Source: Turbatrix aceti (taxonomy: Eukaryota; Nematoda; Chromadorea; Rhabditida; Panagrolaimidae). From it: DNA of 64,000 bases. The stretch is taken from NCBI GenBank assembly GCA_963969345.1, contig OZ017769.1, forward strand, positions 2,919,600 through 2,983,599, read 5' to 3'. Positions 24,451-34,456 of the stretch are shown in pieces (the first letter of the stretch is position 1; every line of letters starts with the position of its first letter). A program made the position numbers and the translations under genes. Under the pieces are notes generated by a model. The model ran no database searches. It saw only the letters and a list, made by a program, of their open reading frames with translations, and was not told where the DNA came from.

Positions 24451-25116
24451 CAATAAGAAATTCGACTGTGACTGCTTACGAAACGTTTTTGAAGTTTTGC
24501 ATAATATTTAGATTCAGAGTTATAATTTTGCATTACAGGTGCGAGATGCTTGTTTTCATACCGAACTTCTAACCGCTGACTTCTTTTGCTCTCGACGACC
24601 CCCTTCAAAGTCAGGGATACCGCAAATGTGAATCCGAAGTTTCTCAGGTCCTGCCGTTTTTTTTCTCGGTTACCGTTGTGTTCCGTTATGTGTGATTAAG
24701 CTCCTTTCATATGGGTGTCCAGAGCTTCTTTATTTACTATTATACACACAATTTATTATTATACATACACACAAATCGTAAATCGTAAAAAAATACACAC
24801 CATAATAAAATGTTAAATGAAAAAAATCATGAAAGCAAAAAATCATCGATGTACATACGACCAAAGTTCATTGCAAAGTGGCAAACCCATAACCATGGGT
24901 TTTTGTGGCCCAGTCAAACATTTAGAAAAATTAGAAATACGTCATTCAAAAGGATAGACAACACTCTATGCAGTCTTTTTTTGTTACAACCCTAAAAAAT
25001 TACTTCAAAAACAATTATAAAACACCGAATAAAAACAAACAAACCCAGATAAAACACTGATGAACAATTCAGAATCCTTCAACATTTTAAGAGGTAGTCT
25101 GTGAGCAGTTTTATTT
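24451..25116. other. Spacer
   Basis: AT-rich, no coding signal. It includes ta/ca-rich runs (tacacacaatttattattatacatacacac) near 24740-24800. Confidence 0.45.
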
Positions 25117-25551
25117 CCGGCGACACAGAGATTTTCAACTGTCAAATGTTTTTTGCCAAAGTTGTTGGGAGATATGGTGCGTACGAGTTTCAGAATATAA
25201 ATCGTTTAAAAATCGTGTTGGGACCCATGAGGAAGTTCAACTTTTCGGTATCTCACATTTTTCTGATACCGGATTCTGGAGATACGGCTTCTGCAATTTT
25301 CAACGTCAAATTTTCAAATTGCTTCAAAAATGCTGATTTTTGGGCAATCGTTTTCTCATGGCAAGAAACCCCCGTAACCAAAAAATCAGCATTTTTGAAA
25401 CAATTTGAAAATTTGACGTCGAAAATTGCAGAAGCCGTATCTCCAGAATCCGGTACCAGAAAAATGTGACATACCGAAAAGTTGAACCTCCCCATGGGTC
25501 CCAACAACTTTGGCAAAAAACATTTGACAGTTGAAAACCTCTGTGTCGGAC
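25117..25551. mobile_element. Foldback (palindromic) element, MITE-like
   Basis: Left part ccggcgacacagagattttcaactgtc is mirrored on the right by gacagttgaaaacctctgtgtcgg. The arms continue almost to the centre: caaatgttttttgccaaag pairs with ctttggcaaaaaacatttg, and agccgtatctccagaatccgg pairs with its counterpart at about 25260. Because the arms are inverted copies, translating either strand gives nearly the same peptide, which is not evidence of a gene. About 45 extra bases occur in the left arm only (near 25171-25215). No transposase is present, so it is non-autonomous. Confidence 0.82.
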
Positions 25552-25589
25552 GGTCCATCTTATTGATAAATTTGCTCGCAGACTCCCTC

Positions 25590-26586
25590 TTAATTAACGT
25601 GCTGCGCAACAGTTTGTACTGTAATTTTTGTAGTCGTTTTTATGCTAAATTTCAAAATTATAAAGATATATAAATACTAAAACGAACTAACCCGAATAAG
25701 GCAAAGTAGACAATCGAGATGACGGCAGAATTAAAAATCCAAAAAAAATTTCTGGCAGCCTTTCTTGCATTGTTTTGAATACAATAATTACAAAATAACC
25801 ATATCATATACAATGTAATATTGGCTGCTGTTTCGGTACCAACTTGCACAAGAATTTTGATATCATTTCGGTAGTTTGTTGGAGTACCGTACTTTTTGCG
25901 CTGCAAAACACTTTTTTCTGCATTTATCGTATAAAAATATTATAACTTACTTTATAAACAACTCCGATGAATACAGTAATGTATAGGAATCCTGAAGTTA
26001 TCAAGCACGGAAGAGATATATTAAATTCCGTTCTTGCAATGAAACGTGCACTGTAATGAGTCGCGTGAACGTATGTAAACTGATCGGGATCATAATATAA
26101 AGATGAAAGCGGTGAAATATTCATGCCAAAAAGAGCCAAAAAAATACAAGCTAGGAATGTGCACCACATTTTCATTCCAAATGACGAAAATAAACGTTGC
26201 TCCACAAATGGTGCAAAAATTGAAGCACAGCGATTGATTGACAATACAAAATTTGTGATTTCATAGGCAAAACATGCAGCTTCAAGGAATGCTCCGAATA
26301 TTGCAGATGTCGATTGGGAATACGTTTCAGGAAAAGCCGTGTTAATACCTCCAAATAACTGAGCGGCAAGTTGAATGATATTCAAAATATTTATGATAAT
26401 AATGAATTTATAGGCATTGTGGCGCAAAAGTTGGGGTTTCTTGCAGATGATTACAATTAAACGTACGCTAAGGTAAATAAAACACGCACAGAATGCAACA
26501 ACCACCAGTCCGTAGAGCATGACGCGTTTGAGTTTGCCACTTGTGGTTGAAAACTGCTGGAATGAGCTTAAAAATAAATTTCTCAA
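25590..26586 (-). CDS. Srt-like nematode chemoreceptor (7-TM GPCR), copy 1
   Basis: Minus-strand exons 26586-25951, 25900-25692 and 25644-25590 join in frame to 299 residues. The membrane helices follow the Srt-type order, with KKPQLLRHNAYKFIIIINI after TM1, a GAFLEAACFAYEITNFVLSI TM3 region, NRCASIFAPF after TM3, GFLYITVFIGVVYK at TM5, and a last short exon ending TVQTVAQHVN. The paralogue at 37228-38208 has the same three exons, phases and final VN. The true 5' end is uncertain: a gtacgt donor and ttccag acceptor flank 26553-26597, so the ATG at 26586 may lie inside an intron and the ATG at 26520 (MLYGLVVV) may be nearer the real start. Family knowledge: such receptors act in sensory cilia. 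Confidence 0.78.
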
Positions 26587-27177
26587 AGAACATACGTACA
26601 GGGATTGGCCAGTTTAGGCGTAAAACCCGTTGCCAAGCCTTTTTGCAATTATAACATTTTTTCAGTACTTTATTTCGATTTGTCGAGCGATATCGCACCT
26701 TGCCACTGGCTAAATACCTGCTGAGATGGTGCTATGTCGTGACTTACGTACGCCAATAGCAATTATGTGGTCCAAAAAATACTGTACCTGAATTGAAGAC
26801 GAGAGTTGTCTAGCTTTCGAGCCGCTCGACTCAAGTCGACGATCCTGGAATCGAGTTTTGAGTGAGCGGCTATACTCGGCTCGAAAACTCGAAACTCTGT
26901 CTTCTAAAATAAGTCGCAAAATAAATTGGCATGAAAAACGCGCACGCAGAGGTTTCGAAGCGAAATCATTACCGTCGATCGGTCGCCTATGAATTGCAAA
27001 TTCGATTTTTCTGTCAATATTTTCTCTGTTGTTTGTTTATTTTTTCGATCCTGTTTTTGTCTTTCCAGTTTTTTACAATTTATTGTTGTTTCGTGACAAT
27101 CGCGTTTGCATTTCAATTTTACGGATTTTAGGTAATCAAAGACGACAAACAACTCACATTCTCTCAAAATTGTTGCC
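26587..27177. other. Divergent spacer between Srt copy 1 and zinc-finger gene 1
   Basis: Probably holds both promoters. At 26815-26890 a G/C-rich block built of gagccgctcgactc and gagcggct..ctcggctcg words forms imperfect inverted pairs. Similar cgagcc/gctcgg words recur inside the coding exon at 34900-35010. Confidence 0.45.
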
Positions 27178-28387
27178 ATGCCGTCGTTGTCGGACACAAT
27201 CAAAACCATCGATGCTGCTGTTACAGAAATTCAAAGTGAGTTTACATTTTTTTCATATGCCCCGAAATGGTCTTTTTTTTGTCAGAACAAATGCCAGCTC
27301 TTGATATGGCTTCTGACGCGCTAATTAAATTAACGAATACGATGGCTCGATTGTTGGAACGTCGAAAACTTCTGTCAACGTACAACTCGGAAATGGCCGG
27401 TCGCATCGACGAAATCAACGCGGAAATCGACAGGAAAATCGAAGAATTGGAAGGCGAACGAAGCGAGCGCATCGCAAACATCCGTCACGAGTACGAAAAC
27501 AAGGCTGCCGAGTTGCCTGCCATCGAAGACGTTGAATTGGTCGTGGAAAAAGAAGTCAAGTCCGAAAAACCTGCCGAAATCGTTACCGGCACTGTTGAAT
27601 CGGTCAAAAAGTACGACAAGAGGTATTTCAACAAATTCAAAAACATTTCCGGCAGAAAAAACTTTTTTCACGCTGCGGCATGTTCCAACACCATGACCTG
27701 TCATTCTACGCATTCTGCCCGAAATATCGATGTAATAACCGAGAAATTGTTTTCTGAGTCGAAGGTGCAACGGAATGCAGACCCGTTGTCCCTCGCCAAC
27801 GTCGACCAAATTATCCATTCGTCTCTTTTGAAGAACCATGTTTTCGAGAAGTGCTATAATATTTTCATTATCCTGGACACCTCGCTGAACTTTGTTCTGA
27901 CTAATATGCCGTTGAGTCCCTACTACATGTGGCGCTCCTATCAATTGATCTACGATTCTGAATCAAAACAATTTATTCCTCTGGCGCGTTTTTCGAAAAA
28001 CGTATGTTTTAAAAAAATTTTCATCCCTAATTTTTATAAAATTTGTTTCAGATGGAATCGATATGCTACAATTGTTGGCGCTATGTTGGCGGCCGCCACA
28101 AATGTCCTCAACGATCCTGCCCGATGTGCCTGCGCCATGGCGCCCGTTTTCCCTGTGTCAAACCCACTCCGGAATCCGAGCCTTTCATTTGTCCAAAGTG
28201 CAGTGCTTTTTGTCAGACCGCAGACTGTTTTGCCGTCCACCTTCAAATTTGTCCCCGGCCTGCTACCGACATTCCGCCAAGCGTTTGTCAAATGATTGAA
28301 AGTTTTGAGTTTAACCCGATTGATATGCTCGACAACGCCGTCTCAAAAGTCAAAAAACCACGACTGGTTTTCAAGGGAGATGAATGA
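27178..28387 (+). CDS. Coiled-coil plus Cys/His-rich zinc-finger protein, copy 1
   Basis: Exons 27178-27235, 27286-28001 and 28052-28387 give 369 residues. The first exon (MPSLSDTIKTIDAAVTEIQ) and the start of exon 2 form a helical, coiled-coil-like region (about 1-115) rich in Glu/Lys/Arg, with RRKLLSTYNSEM and ERIANIRHEYENKAAELP. A middle region (115-255) includes KNFFHAAACS and FIILDTSLNFVLTN. Exon 3 carries about ten cysteines in pairs: ICYNCW, KCPQRSCPMC, then FICPKCSAFC, CFAVHLQICP, which suggest two zinc sites. The FICPKC..CFxxH spacing reminds me of the Cys/His segment beside some Maverick/Polinton-type DNA polymerases, but no polymerase is present. Function unknown. The paralogue lies 255 bases downstream. 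Confidence 0.82.
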
Positions 28388-28642
28388 GTAATTGTTTTAT
28401 GTTTTCTGTTTTGTTTTGTAAATCTTTTTCATTTGTATTCGGTAAAGTTGTTCAGATCGACTAATTACACGGGAAAATGTATGAGATCGATGATTTTTTT
28501 CAAAAAAGGCGGTAAACAAAGTGAAAAAAAAAACAAAATTGGCGCGCGATCGTTTTTTTCGTTTACGTTCGTTTTCCCGCTTTTTTGTCAGTGATTCAGT
28601 GAATTCAACAGTTTTGTTGTCAGCTTGTCATCCATCGCCGTC

Positions 28643-29730
28643 ATGCCGTCGTTACCTTCCACGATCAAAGCCATCGATGCCGTGATTTCAGAAATTCAAC
28701 GTAAGTGAATTTGAAAAGATTGTTTTTCTCAAAACGATTTTTTTCATATTTTTCAGAACAAATGTTGAAAATCGAAGTTGGCTCCGACGCATTCTTCAAA
28801 TTCAACGAAAAAGTGTCGGAATTGCTGCAACGTCGAAAATTGCTGGTCACATTCAACGATGAAATGAACGAGCGAATCGCCAACATTCGCCACGAATTTG
28901 AAGACAAGGCTGCTGCGTTGCCCGTCATCGCTGACGTCAAGTTGATCGTTGAACCTGACAATTCGGCTGATGCTGAATCAAACGAACTTTCCGTCTCGAC
29001 TGAAATTGTCTCCAGCACCGTCCAAACGGTCAAGAAGTACGTCCAGATGTATTTCGACGATTACAAACATGTTCCGGACAAAAACAACTACTTCCATGCC
29101 GCGGCGTGCTCTTACTACAAAAAATATGTCTTTTTAATCAATGAAAGTTCTATTAATTCGCTCATGAGCTCGCTCATATCCAAGGCAAACCTGCCATCAA
29201 GCGTGAAATACCCGTTGTCGCTCGCAGACGTCGATAAAATTATTCGTTTTGTCTACCCTGACTACAATTATATTATCTTGGATACATCACTACAGGTCAT
29301 CCTTACCAATCTTTCGAATGTGATTAAAACGTATTGTTACATTTTAATCTACGACGCTGAAACACAGAAATTTGCTCCAATTTCTTAACAGCTTGGAAAA
29401 GTAAGTTTAATTTTGACTTTGACGGTTTTTTTACGAAACACTATTTTTTAGTTTAAACAAATTTCTCTCAAATCTTTTCGTTACGATAACAATACCGACC
29501 GCTACCAACGACAGCATTGTCCTACGTGTCTGCGGACCAGCGACGTTTTCCATTGCTTCAAGCCGACTCCGACATCCGAGCCTTTCATTTGTCCGACGTG
29601 CAACGCCTTCTGCCAGACCGAGGATTGCTTCGAGGCCCATCGTCAAGTCTGCCCTCGTCCTGTGCAAGGAATCCACGACGACGTCCTGGATTTTATTAAA
29701 AGTTTGCACTTTATGAACAACCTGTCATAA
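28643..29730 (+). CDS. Coiled-coil plus zinc-finger protein, copy 2, with an in-frame stop before the zinc-finger exon
   Basis: Exons 28643-28700, 28757-29400 and 29452-29730 match copy 1 in position and phase, and would give 326 codons. However, codon 29386-29388 is TAA, four codons before the gtaagt donor at 29401. Translation would stop after the coiled-coil and middle region (about 229 residues, ending KFAPIS), leaving the zinc-finger exon (CPTC, CFKP, FICPTCNAFCQTEDCFEAH) untranslated although it has no other stops over 92 codons. Copy 1 has sense codons there. The stop is followed by CAG CTT, part of the CAR-YYA readthrough context. The first zinc site is also weaker than in copy 1. Options: recent nonsense mutation, readthrough, or a genuinely shorter protein. 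Confidence 0.68.
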
Positions 29731-30314
29731 AAATTAGTTATTATGTATTATACATATATTATTTGCATGTGAAGTTTTTATCTTTTTACACGATAAATTT
29801 TGATGAATTTTATGTTGTCTTTTGCAATTGTTATTTTTAATTTATTACTTTAACCTTTTTCATTTAAATAATTATTTTTTCTGATATGGAATCGAACTAA
29901 AAAGCGGATTATATTGATTTGATAGCGGATTATACTGATATACCTGCAACGCACATACTATATAATATATTTGTCTATTTGTTATACTGCGAATACATTG
30001 GATTTTTTGTAGGACCAGTGGGACTACTTTTTTAATTAAAAAGTAGGTTTCTTTTGCCACTCGTCGTGCTCATTTTCGGTTGAAAGTTCACTTGACATGG
30101 TTCCACTGCAAGCAATCAAACCATGCAGCTGCTACAGCTGCAAATGTATTTTTTTGCTTACCTTTCACAAAAATATGAGAATTTGCCTGCTCAAGATTTT
30201 CCTGCGGCAGTCGAAGACCCAAAGAAGTGATTTTTATAAATAATTTTAGTTTGCTAAATTGTTTCAAGTTGAAACTTCAATTTAGTACATTTCCTGGTTG
30301 GTTGGTGATAACAA
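29731..30314. other. Spacer
   Basis: AT-rich. Near 29890-29950 a tandem pair of gcggattata(t/c)tgat words occurs; otherwise I see nothing. Confidence 0.45.
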
Positions 30315-30924
30315 ATGGCGTTGGCTAAAGACGAATGGATAGAACGCATTATCAAGGTAACAGATATATTTACATCTGTTATTACTATTCCTTTGTACAG
30401 CATACTTTTATTGTGCTTTATAAAGAAATACAAAAATGTTGATACAAACAAGTTTTTTCTTATGAATCAGGCATTTTGGTCACTTTTCCTACACGTGTCA
30501 CTCGCTGTCAATATACCATGTTTCGTAATACCGCTATCCGGTGGATACGCGTTGGGGATTCCTCAAACAATATTTCAATCGCTAATAGCTACCCTTTTTG
30601 TTTTTATTGGTTTGGGTAATACGTTATGTGCGGCGTTAATTAGTTTTGGGTATCGTTATCTTTTTTGTTCAAATACTTCTCATTTTTGTTTTTCTTTATG
30701 TACCGTATGTTACTTTGATATTATTTGCTACACTTGGAATCAGTGCAATACAATTCTTTAATTTGCTGCACTGCCTTGTTTACTTTAACGCAATTGCTCA
30801 AGGCGGTGCGATATTACTTCTGATTCGTCCGTATCGAGAGTACTGCAAGTCGTTTCTCCCGTTTAACAAAAAAATCCATGTTTACACTATATCAAATGCA
30901 ATTACAACTAAAACATTTTCTTGA
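30315..30924 (+). pseudogene. Decayed Str/Srh-type chemoreceptor with an internal deletion
   Basis: The first frame (from the ATG at 30315) encodes three membrane helices in receptor order: VTDIFTSVITIPLYSILLLCF, then FFLMNQAFWSLFLHVSLAV, then TLFVFIGLGNTLCAALISFGY with the YRY-like end of TM3. From about 30655 the receptor reading moves to another frame, giving a TM6-like ILLIFVFLYVPYVTLILFATL and a TM7-like segment with IRPYREYCKSFLPF, a typical end for this superfamily. TM4-5 are missing. A cryptic intron (ttttgg|gtatcg at 30650 to ggaatcag at 30740) would restore one frame, but the product would lack TM4-6. I call it a pseudogene. Confidence 0.62.
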
Positions 30925-31356
30925 CTTCGAACTTCTCATTCTGTTGTAATTGATTGTAATGTTTATACTTATACGTAATAAATTTTGTTTACTGTAAAGA
31001 AATGTAAATTGTTTTGTGAGATCAGTGAAGCTAAAAAGTTCCTGGTGTCACGCGGTATGCTTTACGCAGGGCATGTTTAGTTTCTTAGGCGAAACTTGCA
31101 GACCATGTAACGCCTGAAGAAACTACTGCAAGCAGGTGCAGCGGCTAAAGAACGTAAACTGACGTAATATATTTTTTGGACTAAAATTTTGTACATGCGC
31201 TAATTTGAAAAATGTATCTTCATGTAACATAATTCACAGGACCGCGAATCAAACGTTAAACAGAAAAATAAACAAGTAATAAAAAAACAACATCGTATTC
31301 ATTTTTGTACCTCGATAATCCGAAGCGTCGGATTTCGGATCGGATGGCGGATCGGA
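30925..31356. other. Spacer
   Basis: AT-rich; no coding signal. Near 31320-31350 gcgtcggatttcggatcggatggcggatcggatcatccg shows a short ggatcgga repeat. Confidence 0.4.
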
Positions 31357-31551
31357 TCATCCGACCAAAATTTCGGAAGAAAAGTTGCTAGAACGCATTT
31401 CTTGTTGAGGCGGAACAAAATTGCTCCATTTATTTCGAGCCGGGATGCTATCTTGAATCTGAATTACGATCATCCACTGGCGAGGTATCGTGACGAACAA
31501 GTAAGCGGCAAGGTGTTCGTCTTGAAAACAAGACCCTAAAAAGAGTACCAC
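31357..31551 (-). pseudogene. Remnant of a third 4-TM family copy
   Basis: On the minus strand a short frame contains VTIPRQWMIVIQIQDSIPA and ends MRSSNFSSEILVG. These resemble YITVPRLWRFKVVYF and the C-terminal ILRSSNFTSYQ of the gene at 23784, in the same order with a shorter interval. There is no start or full set of membrane helices. It lies directly 3' of the intact paralogue, which fits an old tandem duplicate that has decayed. Confidence 0.45.
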
Positions 31552-31731
31552 AAAAAAATTTTGGTAAAAAAAATGAACTTTTCAAACTCTCGTTCAGGTA
31601 ATAATACTTTTTTATTATTACACATTTTACAATATAAAAGTCAGAAACATTCGTGAAACATAAATACAAAAATAAGGAAAGCAGTATCGTATTCATTTTT
31701 TTACCAGTCGTAATTTGTGCCGATACACGTA

Positions 31732-32307
31732 TTAGAATTCAGCAAAGACGTTGTGTTTGTCCAAAGTAAAGTTATGAGGATGTACAAGCATCATAATCGT
31801 GTCATTCTTTTTGAGTTGGTCTTCCAAGTTGGATGAAATAACCGACCACAAAGACATCAAATTTTGATCGTAAATGGCAACGACGGTAAGACTAATACGC
31901 AAAAGAAATTTGACACACCACAGCCGTGATATCCAGACGAATAGTTGATATTTAGCGATATAAAGAACGCAATACATCAGAATTTTTGAGATAAACATTC
32001 TGGAATTTTTTTTGGCATGCATGAGTTCATCCACGGAAAGTTCCCGGCCTGCTTCCTTGATTCGACGAGCACACATGTAAAACATCAAAAAGTAGAACCC
32101 AAATTTGATGCAGAAGTTTGCCAAAAAAAAGTATATGTAAGTCTTGAGCTGCTCATCATGTTTCATGGCATCGCCTTTGTCGATCACGTTCCAGCGGCAG
32201 TAAAGGCGCTCGATCGAAGCAAAAAAGAACGTATAGCTAAGACTGTATTTGAATCCATCGATTAAGGCAATTTTAAGAACCGTAAGTTGATCGCTATTTG
32301 ACAACAT
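31732..32307 (-). CDS. Four-pass membrane protein, family 4TM-2
   Basis: Minus strand, one coding exon from the ATG at 32307 (MLSNSDQLTVLKIALIDGF) to the stop at 31732; 191 residues. A ttttttgcag acceptor lies three bases before the ATG, so the mRNA is probably trans-spliced there or has an upstream exon. Paralogous to the 23784 gene: ERLYCRWNVIDKGDAMKHDE, a second hydrophobic segment with KFGFYFLMFYMCARRIKEAG, a third around KILMYCVLYIAKYQLFVW and a fourth LLRISLTVVAIYDQNLMSLW, ending LVHPHNFTLDKHNVFAEF. Unknown function. Confidence 0.72.
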   Translation of the reverse strand: MLSNSDQLTVLKIALIDGFKYSLSYTFFFASIERLYCRWNVIDKGDAMKHDEQLKTYIYFFLANFCIKFGFYFLMFYMCARRIKEAGRELSVDELMHAKKNSRMFISKILMYCVLYIAKYQLFVWISRLWCVKFLLRISLTVVAIYDQNLMSLWSVISSNLEDQLKKNDTIMMLVHPHNFTLDKHNVFAEF

Positions 32308-33695
32308 TCCCTGCAAAAAAAGTAAATACAAATAATATATGTAAAAGCACGACAAAACTAATAAAAAGCCCAACAAATGAACAAAAATGGAAAATATCAG
32401 AAAATTTTATTTCTGAAAAATACAACGCGGATAAAGAAAGCCGGAAAGCAAAGATCAAGCCAAATACATATTTGAATGTGCAAGTGGTGTGCGATGTCTG
32501 CATGCCTGCTTCCTTTCTCATTTTGACAGCTAGTCGGCGCAGGTACATACATGTAAGCTGTCTGATTTTTTTCAGTAAAGACGCACTCTTATTGTGGAAC
32601 GTCTATAACATTGCATGACAGACAAGACAAATGCAGACGTTGTTTTACAAAACTATACAAATTTTTACAGACAAAATGCAACACCTTGGTGTACGTCCGA
32701 TGGATGTAGTGCCGTCGCACAGCGTACCATTTGCACTGATTTTTGGCTAAAATAGCGCTCATAATGCACGCGCTCAATTCGCTGCTGCTAGCGCATGCGG
32801 CATAAGCGTAAAACTTCATCACGTTTACAAGGGTTCATATGCAAGTGTTTGTTAAATTTTCCTTTGCAATCGATTAAACACAATTTAGCAACATGTACAT
32901 CTATTTTTTTTTCAAATTGATTATCTGTGAGCTTTGATTGGAGCATCCAAAGATAGCCATTTTTTCAATACATTTGTCAAAATTGCAATTGATGCAGACT
33001 GACGATTTTTTCTAAATTTTGCACGAAGATGCGGAAAATCAAGACGAACACATTGCAAAAAAGAAATCTTCGATAGCCGCCATCAGTTCCGAGATATCAG
33101 CTGATAACTGTTTTCCTTATAAGCGCGCGCACCGCCCTTCATTTGAATATTGGGTCCCATTTTTGAATATTGGGACACATTCATTACAGAAGGCATGATG
33201 CAGAAGCACAACAATGGTAAAACAAAATTTGTAAATTGCTTGGTTTGTTCAACATGTCGTGGTGGTTTGACAAAGACGATCGTCAATTTGCGCGCCACAA
33301 ATATTTAGAAAGCTATAGCTTCGTTGTTTCTTTTTGGAATATTACGATCGTTGTTTCTTTTTGGAATATTTTTGCTTCTTGCCGATTTTTTCAAATGAAA
33401 CTGCCTGGAATTGTATCGCCAGGTCGTTCTTCACACCTCATGTGTTACATGAGCGTTTGGTGTCGATTCTTGACAGTTTGAAGGGAAATGAAGGCAAATT
33501 TATAAAAAGAATCATTGAATTCAGATTGACGTGAACATAACAGATAACAATTTAGTGTAAGCTTAATTTAAAATTGACTGGCCGCACATATTGCCATTGA
33601 CGTATTTTGAACATGCTAATAATTTTTGAGTCATCGGATTCCTTGTAAAAAGTATATCCTCGAATTCTGATTTGACATTACATTATTATTATTAT
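32308..33695. other. Spacer upstream of the 4TM-2 gene
   Basis: Long stretch with no gene I can support. It holds a 22-base direct duplication (cgttgtttctttttggaatatt, 33321 and 33350), a pair of tttgaatattggg words (33143 and 33165), and several short frames without splice support. Confidence 0.45.
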
Positions 33696-33767
33696 TATTT
33701 CACCATTACTCAGTGGTTAGTTATCATTAGACCAGATGTTAGGAGGCACAAATGACGTCCACGTTTG
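33696..33767. repeat. 72-base dispersed repeat, copy 1 (beside U2)
   Basis: Runs from atttcaccattactcagtgg through tagaccagatgttaggaggc to gacgtccacgt and is repeated almost perfectly at 35878-35949. Both copies follow an att/ttat-rich tract. The actcagtggttag word resembles a tRNA A box, but no B box or cloverleaf is visible. Confidence 0.85.
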
Positions 33768-33796
33768 ACATTACATATTAGTTTTTATTTATCCCC

Positions 33797-33991
33797 CGGA
33801 GGGGACTGGGCCGCTCCCAACGTCAGTGCAATGTTGGGCCGACCCGTGGAGGGGGAGAAGCAAGCTTCTGCACACCTCCGGGTTCCAAAAATTCTTTAAC
33901 CTCCAGGTATCAATTTGATACCGTATCGGGGGTTAAACCGATAAGAACAGATACTACACAATTGATCTTAGCCAAGAGGCCGAGAAGCGAT
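33797..33991 (-). ncRNA. U2: U2 spliceosomal snRNA
   Basis: The minus strand begins atcgcttctcggcct at 33991, the conserved U2 5' end that forms stem I and pairs with U6. The branch-point-binding sequence gtagtatctgttc spans 33957-33945. Stem-loop IIa follows (atcgg/ccgat around tttaacc), and a classic Sm site aatttttgg spans 33893-33885. The 3' half has two strong hairpins: gcagaagcttgcttctcc and gggtcggcccaa..ttgggagcggccc, in nematode style. U2 base-pairs with the intron branch site in the first step of splicing. The 3' end is set by the terminal stem and is approximate (within about 5 bases). The gene sits alone between membrane-protein genes. Confidence 0.93.
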
Positions 33992-34456
33992 ACCGGTAAA
34001 AACTTCAGGATGAATTTTTATGTCTGGTTTGTGCGCACTGTAATTTCAGCGCAGGTAGAGTGCAGAGAAACGAGAGAAAACCAGTCACGCGGTGCATTTT
34101 TTCCTGTCGTTACTAACGACAAATAGAGCAGAGATGGCATATTTAGAACATAGAGCTGTGATTCAAGGATGCGCGGTTGAAAACTCAAAAAAAAATATTT
34201 AGAGAAAAAGAATTGCAACGTAAGCATAAATAAACGTAAACATAAATGATAAGAAAGCAAAGCAAATGCACGTGCTGTGTTATCGATCATACATTTTAAA
34301 GCAATTTCGATATCTATCAAGAATGTTTTTAATTTTGGGGAAATATAAAAGATGCAACCATCACATGTGTCTACGATTCTAATTTATTTAAATTTAACTT
34401 TTCAGTCATTTTCTTTTCCGCAGTTTCGACAATTTTCAGAACCTCGCGTTGCCATC
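33992..34456. promoter_or_regulatory. U2 upstream region and 5' region of the next gene
   Basis: The 80 bases above U2 on its strand should hold the snRNA proximal element; I see gtgcgcacaaaccagac at about -45 to -60 but cannot prove it. Further on, a ttccgcag acceptor-like site at 34418-34425 precedes the next gene's ATG at 34457. Confidence 0.4.

Noticed and set aside
25101..25609. Two similar open frames on opposite strands
   Set aside because: They are the two faces of an inverted repeat, not a gene pair.
32589..32822. 77-codon minus-strand Cys-rich frame
   Set aside because: No signal peptide, no splice sites and no similarity to the neighbouring families.
33083..33534. Short frames on both strands (MSWWFDKDD... 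and others)
   Set aside because: They include a direct duplication of cgttgtttctttttggaatatt and have no splice partner or family resemblance.
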